A stretch of 64,000 nucleotides of DNA from Mycobacterium sp. 852013-51886_SCH5428379. Its GTDB lineage: Bacteria > Actinomycetota > Actinomycetes > Mycobacteriales > Mycobacteriaceae. This document shows positions 8,531-15,856 of this stretch, one piece after another. The notes under the pieces are model-generated. The model ran no database searches. It was not told the DNA's origin and saw only the letters and a list, made by a program, of their open reading frames with translations. How positions within the stretch are numbered: the stretch's first letter is position 1; every line of letters starts with the position of its first letter. Where the stretch lies: assembly GCF_001665575.1 (NCBI RefSeq), contig NZ_LZSU01000039.1:26321-90320 (forward strand), read 5' to 3'. Position numbers and translations under genes: made by a program.

Positions 8531-10348
8531 CTAGCAGGCGACCTCGGGTCCCGGCACACACTCGGAAGCAGGCGCTTCGGTTGACGGCTCCACCGTCGGC
8601 TCGGGCCGGGCCGTCGGCTCGGGTTCGGGTTCGACGGTCGGTTCGGGCTGGGCCGTCGGCTGCGGCTCGACCGTCGGCTGAGGTGCGGGTGACGGCTCGA
8701 CCGTCGGCTGAGGCGTCGGCTGAGGCTCAGCCGTGGGCGTCGACCGCGGCGGCAACACGAACGTCGGCATCGGCAACTCCGGCCACACGAACTGCGGCGG
8801 GGCAGGAGCAGGCGCAGGCGCGGGTGCGGGTGCCGCCGGAGGCGGAGCAGGAGCGGGAGCCGGCGCCGCCGGTCGCGGAGCCGCCTGCTGCGTGACCGCC
8901 TGACGCGGCGCCGCAGCGGGCGCTGCGGGAGCAGCCGCCGCGGGCCCTGGGGCGATGACAGTCTGGGTGACGGCCGCGGGCGCCGGAGCGGGTCCCGGCG
9001 CCAGAGCCGGCGCAGCCTGCGGCTCGACCGAGCTCTCGATCGGGAGTGTCGCGACACTCGCGCTCGAATCGGCAACGCCGGCGCCGTCGTTCGACATCAG
9101 GACCATCCCGCCCACGGCCATCGCGGCGATGCAAGCCGCCCCCGCGAACAGCGCACCGGGGCGCTTGAACCAGGCCTGGGCCGGCTCGTCGACGGGATCG
9201 CTGTGGTCGAACGACACCTCCGGTCGCGCGTCGCCGGGTTCGTACAGCGCGGCGTACTCGGTGACCGCGAGGTCCTCGGATTCCTCGGCCGACCAGGCGA
9301 GCGGGGTACGCGGGAGCGGCGCGACCACGATCGTCGGTAACTCCGGCGCCGCCGTCAGGCGCGTCTTGGTCTCGTGTAGGCCACCCCGCCGCGCGATGAG
9401 CTCGGCGCCGATCGCGGCGAGCACCTGCGCGCGCGGGCTGGTCGTCACCGGCACCCGCAGCACCTCGGACAGCCGTTGCGTCACCATCGGCATCCGCGCC
9501 CCACCTCCGACGGTCGCCAGCCCCGCCAGCTGGGCCGGTGCAATCCCGTTGCGCTGCAATGTATCCAACAGCGCTGCGATCAGACCGTCGAGCGGTTCAT
9601 GCAGCACCGCCTCCAGTTCGGCGCGAGTCATGCGCACCGACCCTTCCGGCACGGCGATCGTCGTCGCGGTCCGCTCCGACAGCCGTTCCTTGGCGGCGCG
9701 GCACTCGTCCCGAAGGCTGGAGAGCGAGGCGACGGCCGACGTGCTCGACGGGTCGGTCGGCAGCCCGCGCAGCACCTCGGTGAGCAGCGCCCGATCGGCG
9801 ACGTCACCCGAGAAGTCCTCGACGCGGACCGTCTCCCCCACGGTGCGGAACCCGGCCCCGGCGTCGGCCAGGGTGATGCTGGTGCCGGTCGCGCCGACGT
9901 CGCACAGCGCGACGATCCCGCGGCTCGGCAGCCCCGGCCAGGCCTGCAGCGCCGTGAGCGCCGCCACGGCATCGGAGACGACGGTCACGCCAGGCAGCTG
10001 CGCGCGCACGGCCGCCACCATCCCGGCCGGCCAGTACGCCGGCACCGCGACGGCGGTCGCGTCGGGCCGCGAGTGCGGACTCATCTCCCTCGTCAGCGCC
10101 TCGATCGCCCCGGCCAGCACCCGGTCGCCGAGGTGGCGCGACCCGTCGGCGGCCACGATGGGGATCGGGTCGCCGACGCGTTCGACGAAGCCGCCGAGCA
10201 CCAGCCCCGGATGTTCGAGGCGCGGCAGACCCACCTCCGGGCCGCGGTGCGGGTAGAGGGTGAGCACCGCGCGCCGAACGGTCGTCCGGCCATCGCAGGC
10301 CGCGACCAGGTTGGTGATGCCGACCGAGGAGCCCAGAGAACTGCGCAT
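8531..10348 (-). CDS. Hsp70/actin-fold membrane ATPase, downstream of iniC
   Basis: Protein of 605 residues. The first 330 form a degenerate Hsp70-type ATPase domain: SSVGITNLVAA (phosphate-1 region), VALCDVGATGTSITLADAG (phosphate-2) and ATVGGGARMPMVTQRLSEVL (adenosine motif). There is no Hsp70 substrate-binding domain. Instead AWFKRPGALFAGAACIAAMAVGG gives a single membrane span (about residue 390), followed by about 200 residues rich in Pro, Ala, Glu and Thr that should be outside the membrane. The gene starts 38 bases after the iniC stop on the same strand, so it is probably the last gene of the ini operon. It is a clear paralogue of the protein at 15857. A role in envelope stress is inferred from context. 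Confidence 0.85.
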   Translation of the reverse strand: MRSSLGSSVGITNLVAACDGRTTVRRAVLTLYPHRGPEVGLPRLEHPGLVLGGFVERVGDPIPIVAADGSRHLGDRVLAGAIEALTREMSPHSRPDATAVAVPAYWPAGMVAAVRAQLPGVTVVSDAVAALTALQAWPGLPSRGIVALCDVGATGTSITLADAGAGFRTVGETVRVEDFSGDVADRALLTEVLRGLPTDPSSTSAVASLSSLRDECRAAKERLSERTATTIAVPEGSVRMTRAELEAVLHEPLDGLIAALLDTLQRNGIAPAQLAGLATVGGGARMPMVTQRLSEVLRVPVTTSPRAQVLAAIGAELIARRGGLHETKTRLTAAPELPTIVVAPLPRTPLAWSAEESEDLAVTEYAALYEPGDARPEVSFDHSDPVDEPAQAWFKRPGALFAGAACIAAMAVGGMVLMSNDGAGVADSSASVATLPIESSVEPQAAPALAPGPAPAPAAVTQTVIAPGPAAAAPAAPAAAPRQAVTQQAAPRPAAPAPAPAPPPAAPAPAPAPAPAPPQFVWPELPMPTFVLPPRSTPTAEPQPTPQPTVEPSPAPQPTVEPQPTAQPEPTVEPEPEPTARPEPTVEPSTEAPASECVPGPEVAC

Positions 10349-10386
10349 ACCTGTCTATCGGCGCGGCGGGCCGTTTCGTTATGCGA

Positions 10387-11874
10387 TCAGCGGCCCTGGG
10401 CCGCGTACTCGGCTACCAGCGCCTCGGCGCTGCGCACCGCCGCGCGGCATGCGCGGGCGGTGAACGGATCGTTGAGTGGATGCTCGGCGCGGCGGCGCCA
10501 GCGCTGAGCTGCGGCGAACGCGGCGCGCGGACCGTCCGAGGAGGCACCGTAGGGGGCGTCGGGCTGCAGCCCCAGCCGGCTGGCCGGATCGGTGCCCGAG
10601 CCGCCGATCAGCCGGCGCAGCGACGCCATCTCGTCCTCGTTGAGGGTGGTGGATCGCGACCGCAGCTGGCTGAGCAACCGCAGTTCCTCGAAGGCGTGCG
10701 TATCGGCCAGCAGCGGGTCGATGTCGGCGATGATCCGCGGCGTGGCGTAGATCGGGTTGAGCTGCACGAACTGCCGCAGCGACAGCAGCGCGGTGTGCGC
10801 CTTGAGCAGATCCGAGCGCTGGGCGAACTGCTGGTCGATGACGTCGCGCAGGGCCACCAGCCCGCTGCGTTCGAGCAGTTCGTCGGCCAGCGCCACCGCA
10901 TCGCCGACCCCGGCGCGCAGCACCGCGATCGAGATGCGGATACCGAACATGCCGAACCGGTCGAGCAGCGCCACTCGGGTCGCGGCGTCCACCGGAAGCG
11001 CGGGGTCGTCGCGGACGAAGCGGTCGACCGACAGCATCGCCTTGGCCAGTTCGGTGGGGTCCACGCCGGACAGCTTCTGCAGGGCGACGAACTCGCTCTG
11101 CCGCAGCGTGCGCGCGGTCAGCGCCAGCAGCCCCGACACCGGGACGACGGCCTGGCAGATCCCGGTGCGGTCCATCTCGGCGGTGAACCGCTGGGCGACG
11201 TCGCGGGCCGAGAGCATGGCGTCGATGCGCCCGGCGCCGATCTCGTCGGCGCGTGAGGCCACGCCGATCACCCCGAGGGCGCCCGACGCCCCGCCGACGA
11301 GTTCGCCGATCTGCTTGAGTAGCGCGATGTCGGCGGCGTTGAGGGTACGCAGCAGGAACACCACCGCATCGACGCGGGGGACGCCGTCGTCGGGCACCAG
11401 GAGCCGCAGCGTGCGCTGCGAGACGTCCCGCGACAGCGAAGAGGTGCCGGGAGTGTCGATGATCGTGGTGTCGATGAGTTCGGCGGCGGGCCACTCGACG
11501 TCGAGATCCAGGACGTCGCCGGGGTCGAGTGTGGCGAAGTCGAACGTCAGGGACCGATCGTGGGGATCCCGGGTGATGGGCACGTTGGAGCGGCGGCCGC
11601 CCCGGTGGTTGGCCGTCACCCTCGGGGTGGGACCGTGCCGGAACCAGGTGACGATGCGGGTGGCCTCGGTGGCGTCGGTGGGCGCAATGTCCTCTCCGAC
11701 CAGGGCGTTGACCAGCGTCGACTTGCCCGCCTTGAGGGTGCCGGCGAGCGCGATGCGGATCGGCTCGTTGAGCCGGCGCCCGATGCGCTCGAGTTCGTGG
11801 TGGACGTCGGGGCGTTCGCGGTAGGCCGGATCGGCCCGGTAGGCCGAGATGGTGCCGCCGAGGATGGCCCGCAC
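10387..11874 (-). CDS. iniC: Dynamin-like GTPase IniC
   Basis: Third gene of the isoniazid-inducible iniBAC operon of mycobacteria, a bacterial dynamin-like protein. The 495 residues show the P-loop AGTLKAGKST (GKS at about 50-52), a switch Thr region TDATEATRIVTWF, the G3 motif IIDTPGTSS near residue 140 and a G4-like SRADE. The length matches the family (about 490). The start is uncertain: the first usable codon is GTG 11874, but the six codons before it read ISTSDH, resembling the conserved N-terminus of homologues, with ATC where an ATG would be expected. The upstream iniA stop is in the same frame, 27 bases before the GTG. Confidence 0.93.
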   Translation of the reverse strand: MRAILGGTISAYRADPAYRERPDVHHELERIGRRLNEPIRIALAGTLKAGKSTLVNALVGEDIAPTDATEATRIVTWFRHGPTPRVTANHRGGRRSNVPITRDPHDRSLTFDFATLDPGDVLDLDVEWPAAELIDTTIIDTPGTSSLSRDVSQRTLRLLVPDDGVPRVDAVVFLLRTLNAADIALLKQIGELVGGASGALGVIGVASRADEIGAGRIDAMLSARDVAQRFTAEMDRTGICQAVVPVSGLLALTARTLRQSEFVALQKLSGVDPTELAKAMLSVDRFVRDDPALPVDAATRVALLDRFGMFGIRISIAVLRAGVGDAVALADELLERSGLVALRDVIDQQFAQRSDLLKAHTALLSLRQFVQLNPIYATPRIIADIDPLLADTHAFEELRLLSQLRSRSTTLNEDEMASLRRLIGGSGTDPASRLGLQPDAPYGASSDGPRAAFAAAQRWRRRAEHPLNDPFTARACRAAVRSAEALVAEYAAQGR

Positions 11875-11901
11875 GTGGTCGCTGGTGCTGATCCGTCGAG
11901 T

Positions 11902-13788
11902 TTAGAGACCGGGGGTCGCCAGCTTCTCGGCGTGTTCGATGACCTGGCGCAGGATGTCACGCTGCCGCGCGAGTTCCTTGACCCGCGCGGTGCGTTCCGA
12001 CTCCTCGACCTTCGCGGCCGCGATGGTGGCCTGCAGCGATTCGTTGAGCGACCGGGTCGCCTGGTTGGCGATCTCGCGATAGTGGTCGCGCAGCTGCCGT
12101 TGGATCCCCTTGAGCCGATCGCGCGACTCCTTGCCGACCACGAACGCGACGTCGTCGACGAAGCGGCGCACATTCGTCTTGGCCTCGCTGCGCACCCGCA
12201 GCATCCGGTTCTCCATGTCCTCCTTGTAGGCCTTGCGGCCGAGGACGAAGCCCGCGCCGAGTGACAGCGGATTGAACATGCCCAGGCCGGCGAACGAGGT
12301 CAGCATGCCGAACATCAGGACGCCGCCGTAGGAGCCGCGCAGCCCGGTGACGACCTTGTGCCCGACCTTGAGGGGTTTGGCCTCCAACTTCGCCAGCGAT
12401 CTGAAATCGTCGAAGCCGGCGCCCATCTCGCGGGCGTCGATGGCCGGCATCCGCACGGCGTCGAGTCCCGCCTCCCGGAAGGTACGGGCCACCTCGGCAG
12501 CCAGCGCTTCGGCCCGCTGGTAGGCCCACACGAAGTTGTCACCGACGGCCGTGGCGACCGACTCCTCGAGTTCTGCGCCGATCTCGGCCCAGTGCAGCGT
12601 CGGATCACTGGTGTCGATGACCTGTTCGGTGTGAAAGGTGATGTTGCGGAACCGATGTCGCAGGTCGTGGTCGACGTCGGCGGTCAGGTCGGCGATACCG
12701 TCGTTGAGCACCTGCTGCCAGAGGGCGGTCTGCTGCAACGCATTCTCGGCGTCCTGTTTGCGGCGCTCCAGATCGGCGGTGAGTCCCTGCCGGGCGTTCG
12801 GATCGTTCAGCGCCGCCAGCTCCGAATCGACGGTGAGCGCGAGATGTTCGGCAACGGAATGGATTTCGGCAGCAACCTGATCGCGGACCCGGTCGTTCTC
12901 CCCGGAGAGCACCTGTTCGGACAGGAACTTCACGATCGCAGGGAAATTGGACTCCTCGTTGAGTTCCTTGTCGTTGAGTTGGATGGCATGGCTGCGCAAC
13001 TGCGCGGACGCGGGGATCATCGGCGCGCTGATACCGGCGCGCCGCAGGTGCGCGGTGTTCGCGTCGACGATCTGCCGCCAGTGCGGGTAGAGGTCGGTCT
13101 TGGTCGCGACGATCAGTGCCAGCGGGCAGATCTCGAGCGCCTGCCGGATGAACTTCATCTCGGGTTCGGTGAACTCCTGGCTGGTGTCGCTGATCATCAG
13201 CATCGCGTCGGCGTCGGGCAGCAGGCCCAGCGTGGCCGACAGGTGCGGCTGACCGTGCCCGCCGACACCCGGGGTGTCGACGAAGGTCAGACCGCCTTTG
13301 AGCAGCGGGCTGGGCGCGGTCACCTCGACGCGCAGCACCTCCCGGCCGCGGGCCTGCGGCGCCCGGCGCAGATCGTTGCGCAGCTCGGCGACGGGGATCT
13401 CGACGAGTTCGGGTTCCGCACCGTCGGGCCGTGCCACCACCAGCCGGGCGGTGGCCTGCTCGCCGTAGGACACCACGGTGGGCAGCACGGTGGATTCGTC
13501 GTCACCCACCCGTGCGACCGGCATGTTGAGCAGCGAATTGAGCAGCTGACTCTTGCCCTGTTTGAGTTGGCCGGCGATCACCACGCGGATCTGCGGATCG
13601 TTGATGCGGTCCTTGGCCCGGGCGAGTCGCGCCACCAGATCGCCGCGGTCCTTGCTGTCGGCAATCTTGCTGGCGTGGTCGATGAGCTCGGCGATGACCT
13701 TGACCTTGCGCGGGTCACTGGGTTGCGTCATGACGCCCTTCTTCGTCGGCGGCTTCTCACGGTAGGCGCGCGAACTGGCGGGGACCAT
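11902..13788 (-). CDS. iniA: Dynamin-like GTPase IniA
   Basis: Protein of 628 residues, second gene of iniBAC. The GTPase domain has the P-loop AGQLKQGKSQLLNSL (residues about 72-86), the G3 motif DTPGVGGHGQPH, and the G4 motif TKTD followed by LYPHWR. A long helical stalk follows, then a hydrophobic hairpin (GVLMFGMLTSFAGLGMFNP and LSLGAGFVLG), the membrane-inserting region of this family. The start MVPASSRAYR agrees with the N-terminus I recall for the M. tuberculosis protein. IniA is reported in the literature to be induced by cell-wall inhibitors and to remodel membranes. It lies 37 bases after iniB and 27 before iniC, in one operon. Confidence 0.95.
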   Translation of the reverse strand: MVPASSRAYREKPPTKKGVMTQPSDPRKVKVIAELIDHASKIADSKDRGDLVARLARAKDRINDPQIRVVIAGQLKQGKSQLLNSLLNMPVARVGDDESTVLPTVVSYGEQATARLVVARPDGAEPELVEIPVAELRNDLRRAPQARGREVLRVEVTAPSPLLKGGLTFVDTPGVGGHGQPHLSATLGLLPDADAMLMISDTSQEFTEPEMKFIRQALEICPLALIVATKTDLYPHWRQIVDANTAHLRRAGISAPMIPASAQLRSHAIQLNDKELNEESNFPAIVKFLSEQVLSGENDRVRDQVAAEIHSVAEHLALTVDSELAALNDPNARQGLTADLERRKQDAENALQQTALWQQVLNDGIADLTADVDHDLRHRFRNITFHTEQVIDTSDPTLHWAEIGAELEESVATAVGDNFVWAYQRAEALAAEVARTFREAGLDAVRMPAIDAREMGAGFDDFRSLAKLEAKPLKVGHKVVTGLRGSYGGVLMFGMLTSFAGLGMFNPLSLGAGFVLGRKAYKEDMENRMLRVRSEAKTNVRRFVDDVAFVVGKESRDRLKGIQRQLRDHYREIANQATRSLNESLQATIAAAKVEESERTARVKELARQRDILRQVIEHAEKLATPGL

Positions 13789-13825
13789 CGCGGTCCCCGC
13801 CAGCTGCTCAATCAGGTCGTGCGGA

Positions 13826-14872
13826 TCAGAAGGCGTCCAGACCGGTGTTGGTGTTGGCCTCGTTGCCGGACGCTACATCGGTGCTGACGCCGGTGTCGTT
13901 GCCGGAGAACAGGTTCGTGTCGTTGCCCGACCCGAGCGCGGTCTCGTTGCCCGACCCCAGGTTGGTCTCGAAGTTCGTCGAATCGTCCTCGATCGAGTAG
14001 TCGGTGGAGGTCGACGTCTCGGTCGTGACCGCGGTGTTGACCGAGTTGTCCTCGCGGTTGTCGCTGCCGTAGTTCCCGTCGATCTGGGTGCCGGTGTTGA
14101 CGTCGTTGTCGGTGATGATGATGCCGCCACCGCTGCCGCCCGAGCCGCCGACCGCGTTGCCGCCGCCGATGCCGATCAGGCTCCCGCCGCCGTCGGCGCC
14201 GCCGCCGTTGCCGCCGCTGGTGTCGACGTCGTTGAGGACGGGGGCGTCGTTGTCGGTGATCAGATCCCCACCGGCGGTCTTCGAGTTGTCCTCGACCTCG
14301 TTGTCCTTGCCGACCACCACGTTGGAGCCGGAACCCGCGAGGATATCGCCGTTGTTCATGGTGTTGCCGTCGCCGAGGGCGGCGCCGTCACCGCTGACGA
14401 TGTCGCCGTCGTTGTCGCCGTCGACCACCACGCCGCCGTTGGTGGCGGTGTTGCTGGTCTTGTCACCCAGGGTGATGTCGCCGAAGCCGAGGTTGAATGC
14501 GCCGTTCTGGGCGTTGGCGCCGGCGTCCTGAATCGGGCTGGCGACCGGGACGTTGTTACCGCTGAGCAGATCGGTGTCGTTGCGGCTGGCCAGTTCGGTG
14601 GTCGGCGCGAACGACGTCTGCGGCGAGAACGGGGACGCGAAGTTCGACGCCAGCTGATGGTGGTCGGCCACCGCCCGCTGCAGACCGTAGATCGGGTCGC
14701 CGCCGCCGAGTGCGTAGCCGGCGGGAGCGGCGGTCGCGGCCACCGAGGCCAGCTGTGCGGCCGTCACGTTCGGCAGGCCCGCGTCGCGCAGCGCGCCCTC
14801 CGGGTCCATCACGAAGGACGCCGCGACACCCGGGTTGCGGAAGAGGTCGAGGATGAAGTCGATGATGTTCAT
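13826..14872 (-). CDS. iniB: IniB, glycine/asparagine-rich ini operon protein
   Basis: First gene of iniBAC, 348 residues. The N-terminal domain (about residues 1-100) begins MNIIDFILDLFRNPGVAASF and contains the IniB N-terminal pattern of a short helical, Ala-rich region ending at LQRAVADHH. The rest is a low-complexity Gly/Asn/Asp/Ser region with recurring SGN(D/E)T units near the C-terminus (LGSGNETALGSGNDTNLFSG), unlike the Gly/Ala-rich tail described for M. tuberculosis IniB. No signal peptide is visible. The ATG at 14872 has a good AAAGGAAG ribosome binding site. The codons upstream stay open but lack the conserved start. Function is unknown beyond cell-wall stress induction. Confidence 0.9.
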   Translation of the reverse strand: MNIIDFILDLFRNPGVAASFVMDPEGALRDAGLPNVTAAQLASVAATAAPAGYALGGGDPIYGLQRAVADHHQLASNFASPFSPQTSFAPTTELASRNDTDLLSGNNVPVASPIQDAGANAQNGAFNLGFGDITLGDKTSNTATNGGVVVDGDNDGDIVSGDGAALGDGNTMNNGDILAGSGSNVVVGKDNEVEDNSKTAGGDLITDNDAPVLNDVDTSGGNGGGADGGGSLIGIGGGNAVGGSGGSGGGIIITDNDVNTGTQIDGNYGSDNREDNSVNTAVTTETSTSTDYSIEDDSTNFETNLGSGNETALGSGNDTNLFSGNDTGVSTDVASGNEANTNTGLDAF

Positions 14873-14921
14873 GGAACTTCCTTTCGCTTGCCTCGCCGGG
14901 CCCCCCGGCGATCTGGAGACC

Positions 14922-14950
14922 ACGTTATGGAGTCCGGACACCACCGCCAA
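14922..14950 (-). promoter_or_regulatory. Putative iniBAC promoter
   Basis: On the minus strand, TTGGCG (14945-14950) and TAACGT (14922-14927) are separated by 17 bases, a plausible -35/-10 pair about 50 bases before the iniB ATG. The TTAGGGG boxes lie a further 33-70 bases upstream, a position suited to an activator. Confidence 0.4.
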
Positions 14951-14982
14951 CGGGGCGATCACCCAACCCTTTTCAACCCGCC

Positions 14983-15022
14983 CTAGGGGTTTTTCTACTT
15001 TCCCGTTAGGGGATTAGGGGTT
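14983..15022. promoter_or_regulatory. Cluster of TTAGGGG boxes upstream of iniB
   Basis: Three related elements read on the + strand: CTAGGGGT at 14983, GTTAGGGGAT at 15005 and TTAGGGGTT at 15014. The 13-base CCCGTTAGGGGAT occurs here and again at 15785. Restriction to the two ini-linked intergenic regions makes it a candidate operator for the adjacent IniR-type regulator (inference). Confidence 0.45.
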
Positions 15023-15132
15023 ATGGCGGGGGCTCCGGGGAAGGGGGAAATAACTCCAGCTCAAACGGCAAAACCCGCGCAGATCGCGAGGATCTGCGCG
15101 GGTGGTCGGGTCGAGTCGCCGGGTGGGGTGGG

Positions 15133-15654
15133 TCAGTCGAGCAGGTCGAACGCCGAGGGATGGTCGACGGGCGGCTCATCGAGGGGCGGCTGTGCCCAAC
15201 CGTCGGCGAAATCGGCCTCCGCCGGAACGGCGTCGTCGCTCAACGGGGTGTCGAACTGCAGTGATACCGGATCCGCGGACCAGACCGCGTCGGAGTCGGC
15301 GCCGGCGATGTCATCGTTCGCGTCGGTGACGACGGCTGGGGTGTCGATGACAGGCACGGCCGGGCCGTTGTCGTCGAACGCGTCGAAGGCGTCGAAGGCG
15401 TCGAACGCCGCGGTGGCTGCGCCGCTGGCCCAGACGTTGCCAGCCGGTTCGGCACCGAAGCTGTCGAACGCGACCGCGGGCGTGGTCATCGACACGGATT
15501 CCGACACGACGGGGATGAGGTTGTTGACGTCGACACTGGTCACGCCGGACAGATCGGCGTCGGCGATGGCCTGCGCCGGATCGGCGGCGTACCGCGCGGC
15601 CGCGTCCGGATCCCGCACCAGCGACATGACGAAGTCGAGTAGCGAGTTAGCCAT
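15133..15654 (-). CDS. IniB N-terminal-domain paralogue (Rv0340-like)
   Basis: Protein of 173 residues, starting MANSLLDFVMSLVRDPDAAARY, clearly related to the IniB N-terminus (short helices with LxDFxxxLxRxP, then DLSGVTSVDVNNLIP). The C-terminal half is Asp/Ala-rich and contains a tandem AFD repeat (AFDAFDAFDAFDD), encoded by near-perfect 9-12-base DNA repeats around 15367-15410. The ATG at 15654 has an AAAGG ribosome binding site; a GTG just upstream is the alternative. In M. tuberculosis the gene before iniB (Rv0340) has the same place and type. It lies 260 bases upstream of iniB on the same strand and is divergent from the Hsp70-like gene. Function unknown. Confidence 0.82.
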   Translation of the reverse strand: MANSLLDFVMSLVRDPDAAARYAADPAQAIADADLSGVTSVDVNNLIPVVSESVSMTTPAVAFDSFGAEPAGNVWASGAATAAFDAFDAFDAFDDNGPAVPVIDTPAVVTDANDDIAGADSDAVWSADPVSLQFDTPLSDDAVPAEADFADGWAQPPLDEPPVDHPSAFDLLD

Positions 15655-15772
15655 CACACACCTTTGCGTTGTCGTCACGTGGTCGACACGGGGACGAATC
15701 CCACGTGTCGACGATGCTATCCGCGCCGCCGGTACCCCGGATCGGTGTGCATACCCCACCGTCGCTGCACCG

Positions 15773-15815
15773 GTTAGGGGATCGCCCGTTAGGGGATGCG
15801 CAACACTAGGGGGAT
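15773..15815. promoter_or_regulatory. Second cluster of TTAGGGG boxes, between IniB-like and Hsp70-like genes
   Basis: GTTAGGGGAT occurs at 15773-15782 and 15788-15797, and CTAGGGGGAT at 15806-15815, all in the same direction in the divergent intergenic region and about 42-84 bases upstream of the Hsp70-like ATG. It shares a 13-base identical core with the iniB upstream cluster. Confidence 0.45.
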
Positions 15816-15856
15816 ATTCGCCGTCCGGACGGCTGCTGCGATTAAGGTGAGTTCCC

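Noticed and set aside
15676..15713. Two CACGTG(G)TCGAC elements upstream of the IniB-like gene as a regulator site
   Set aside because: Only a short partial direct repeat in GC-rich DNA; not strong enough to list as a feature, and the TTAGGGG boxes are better supported.
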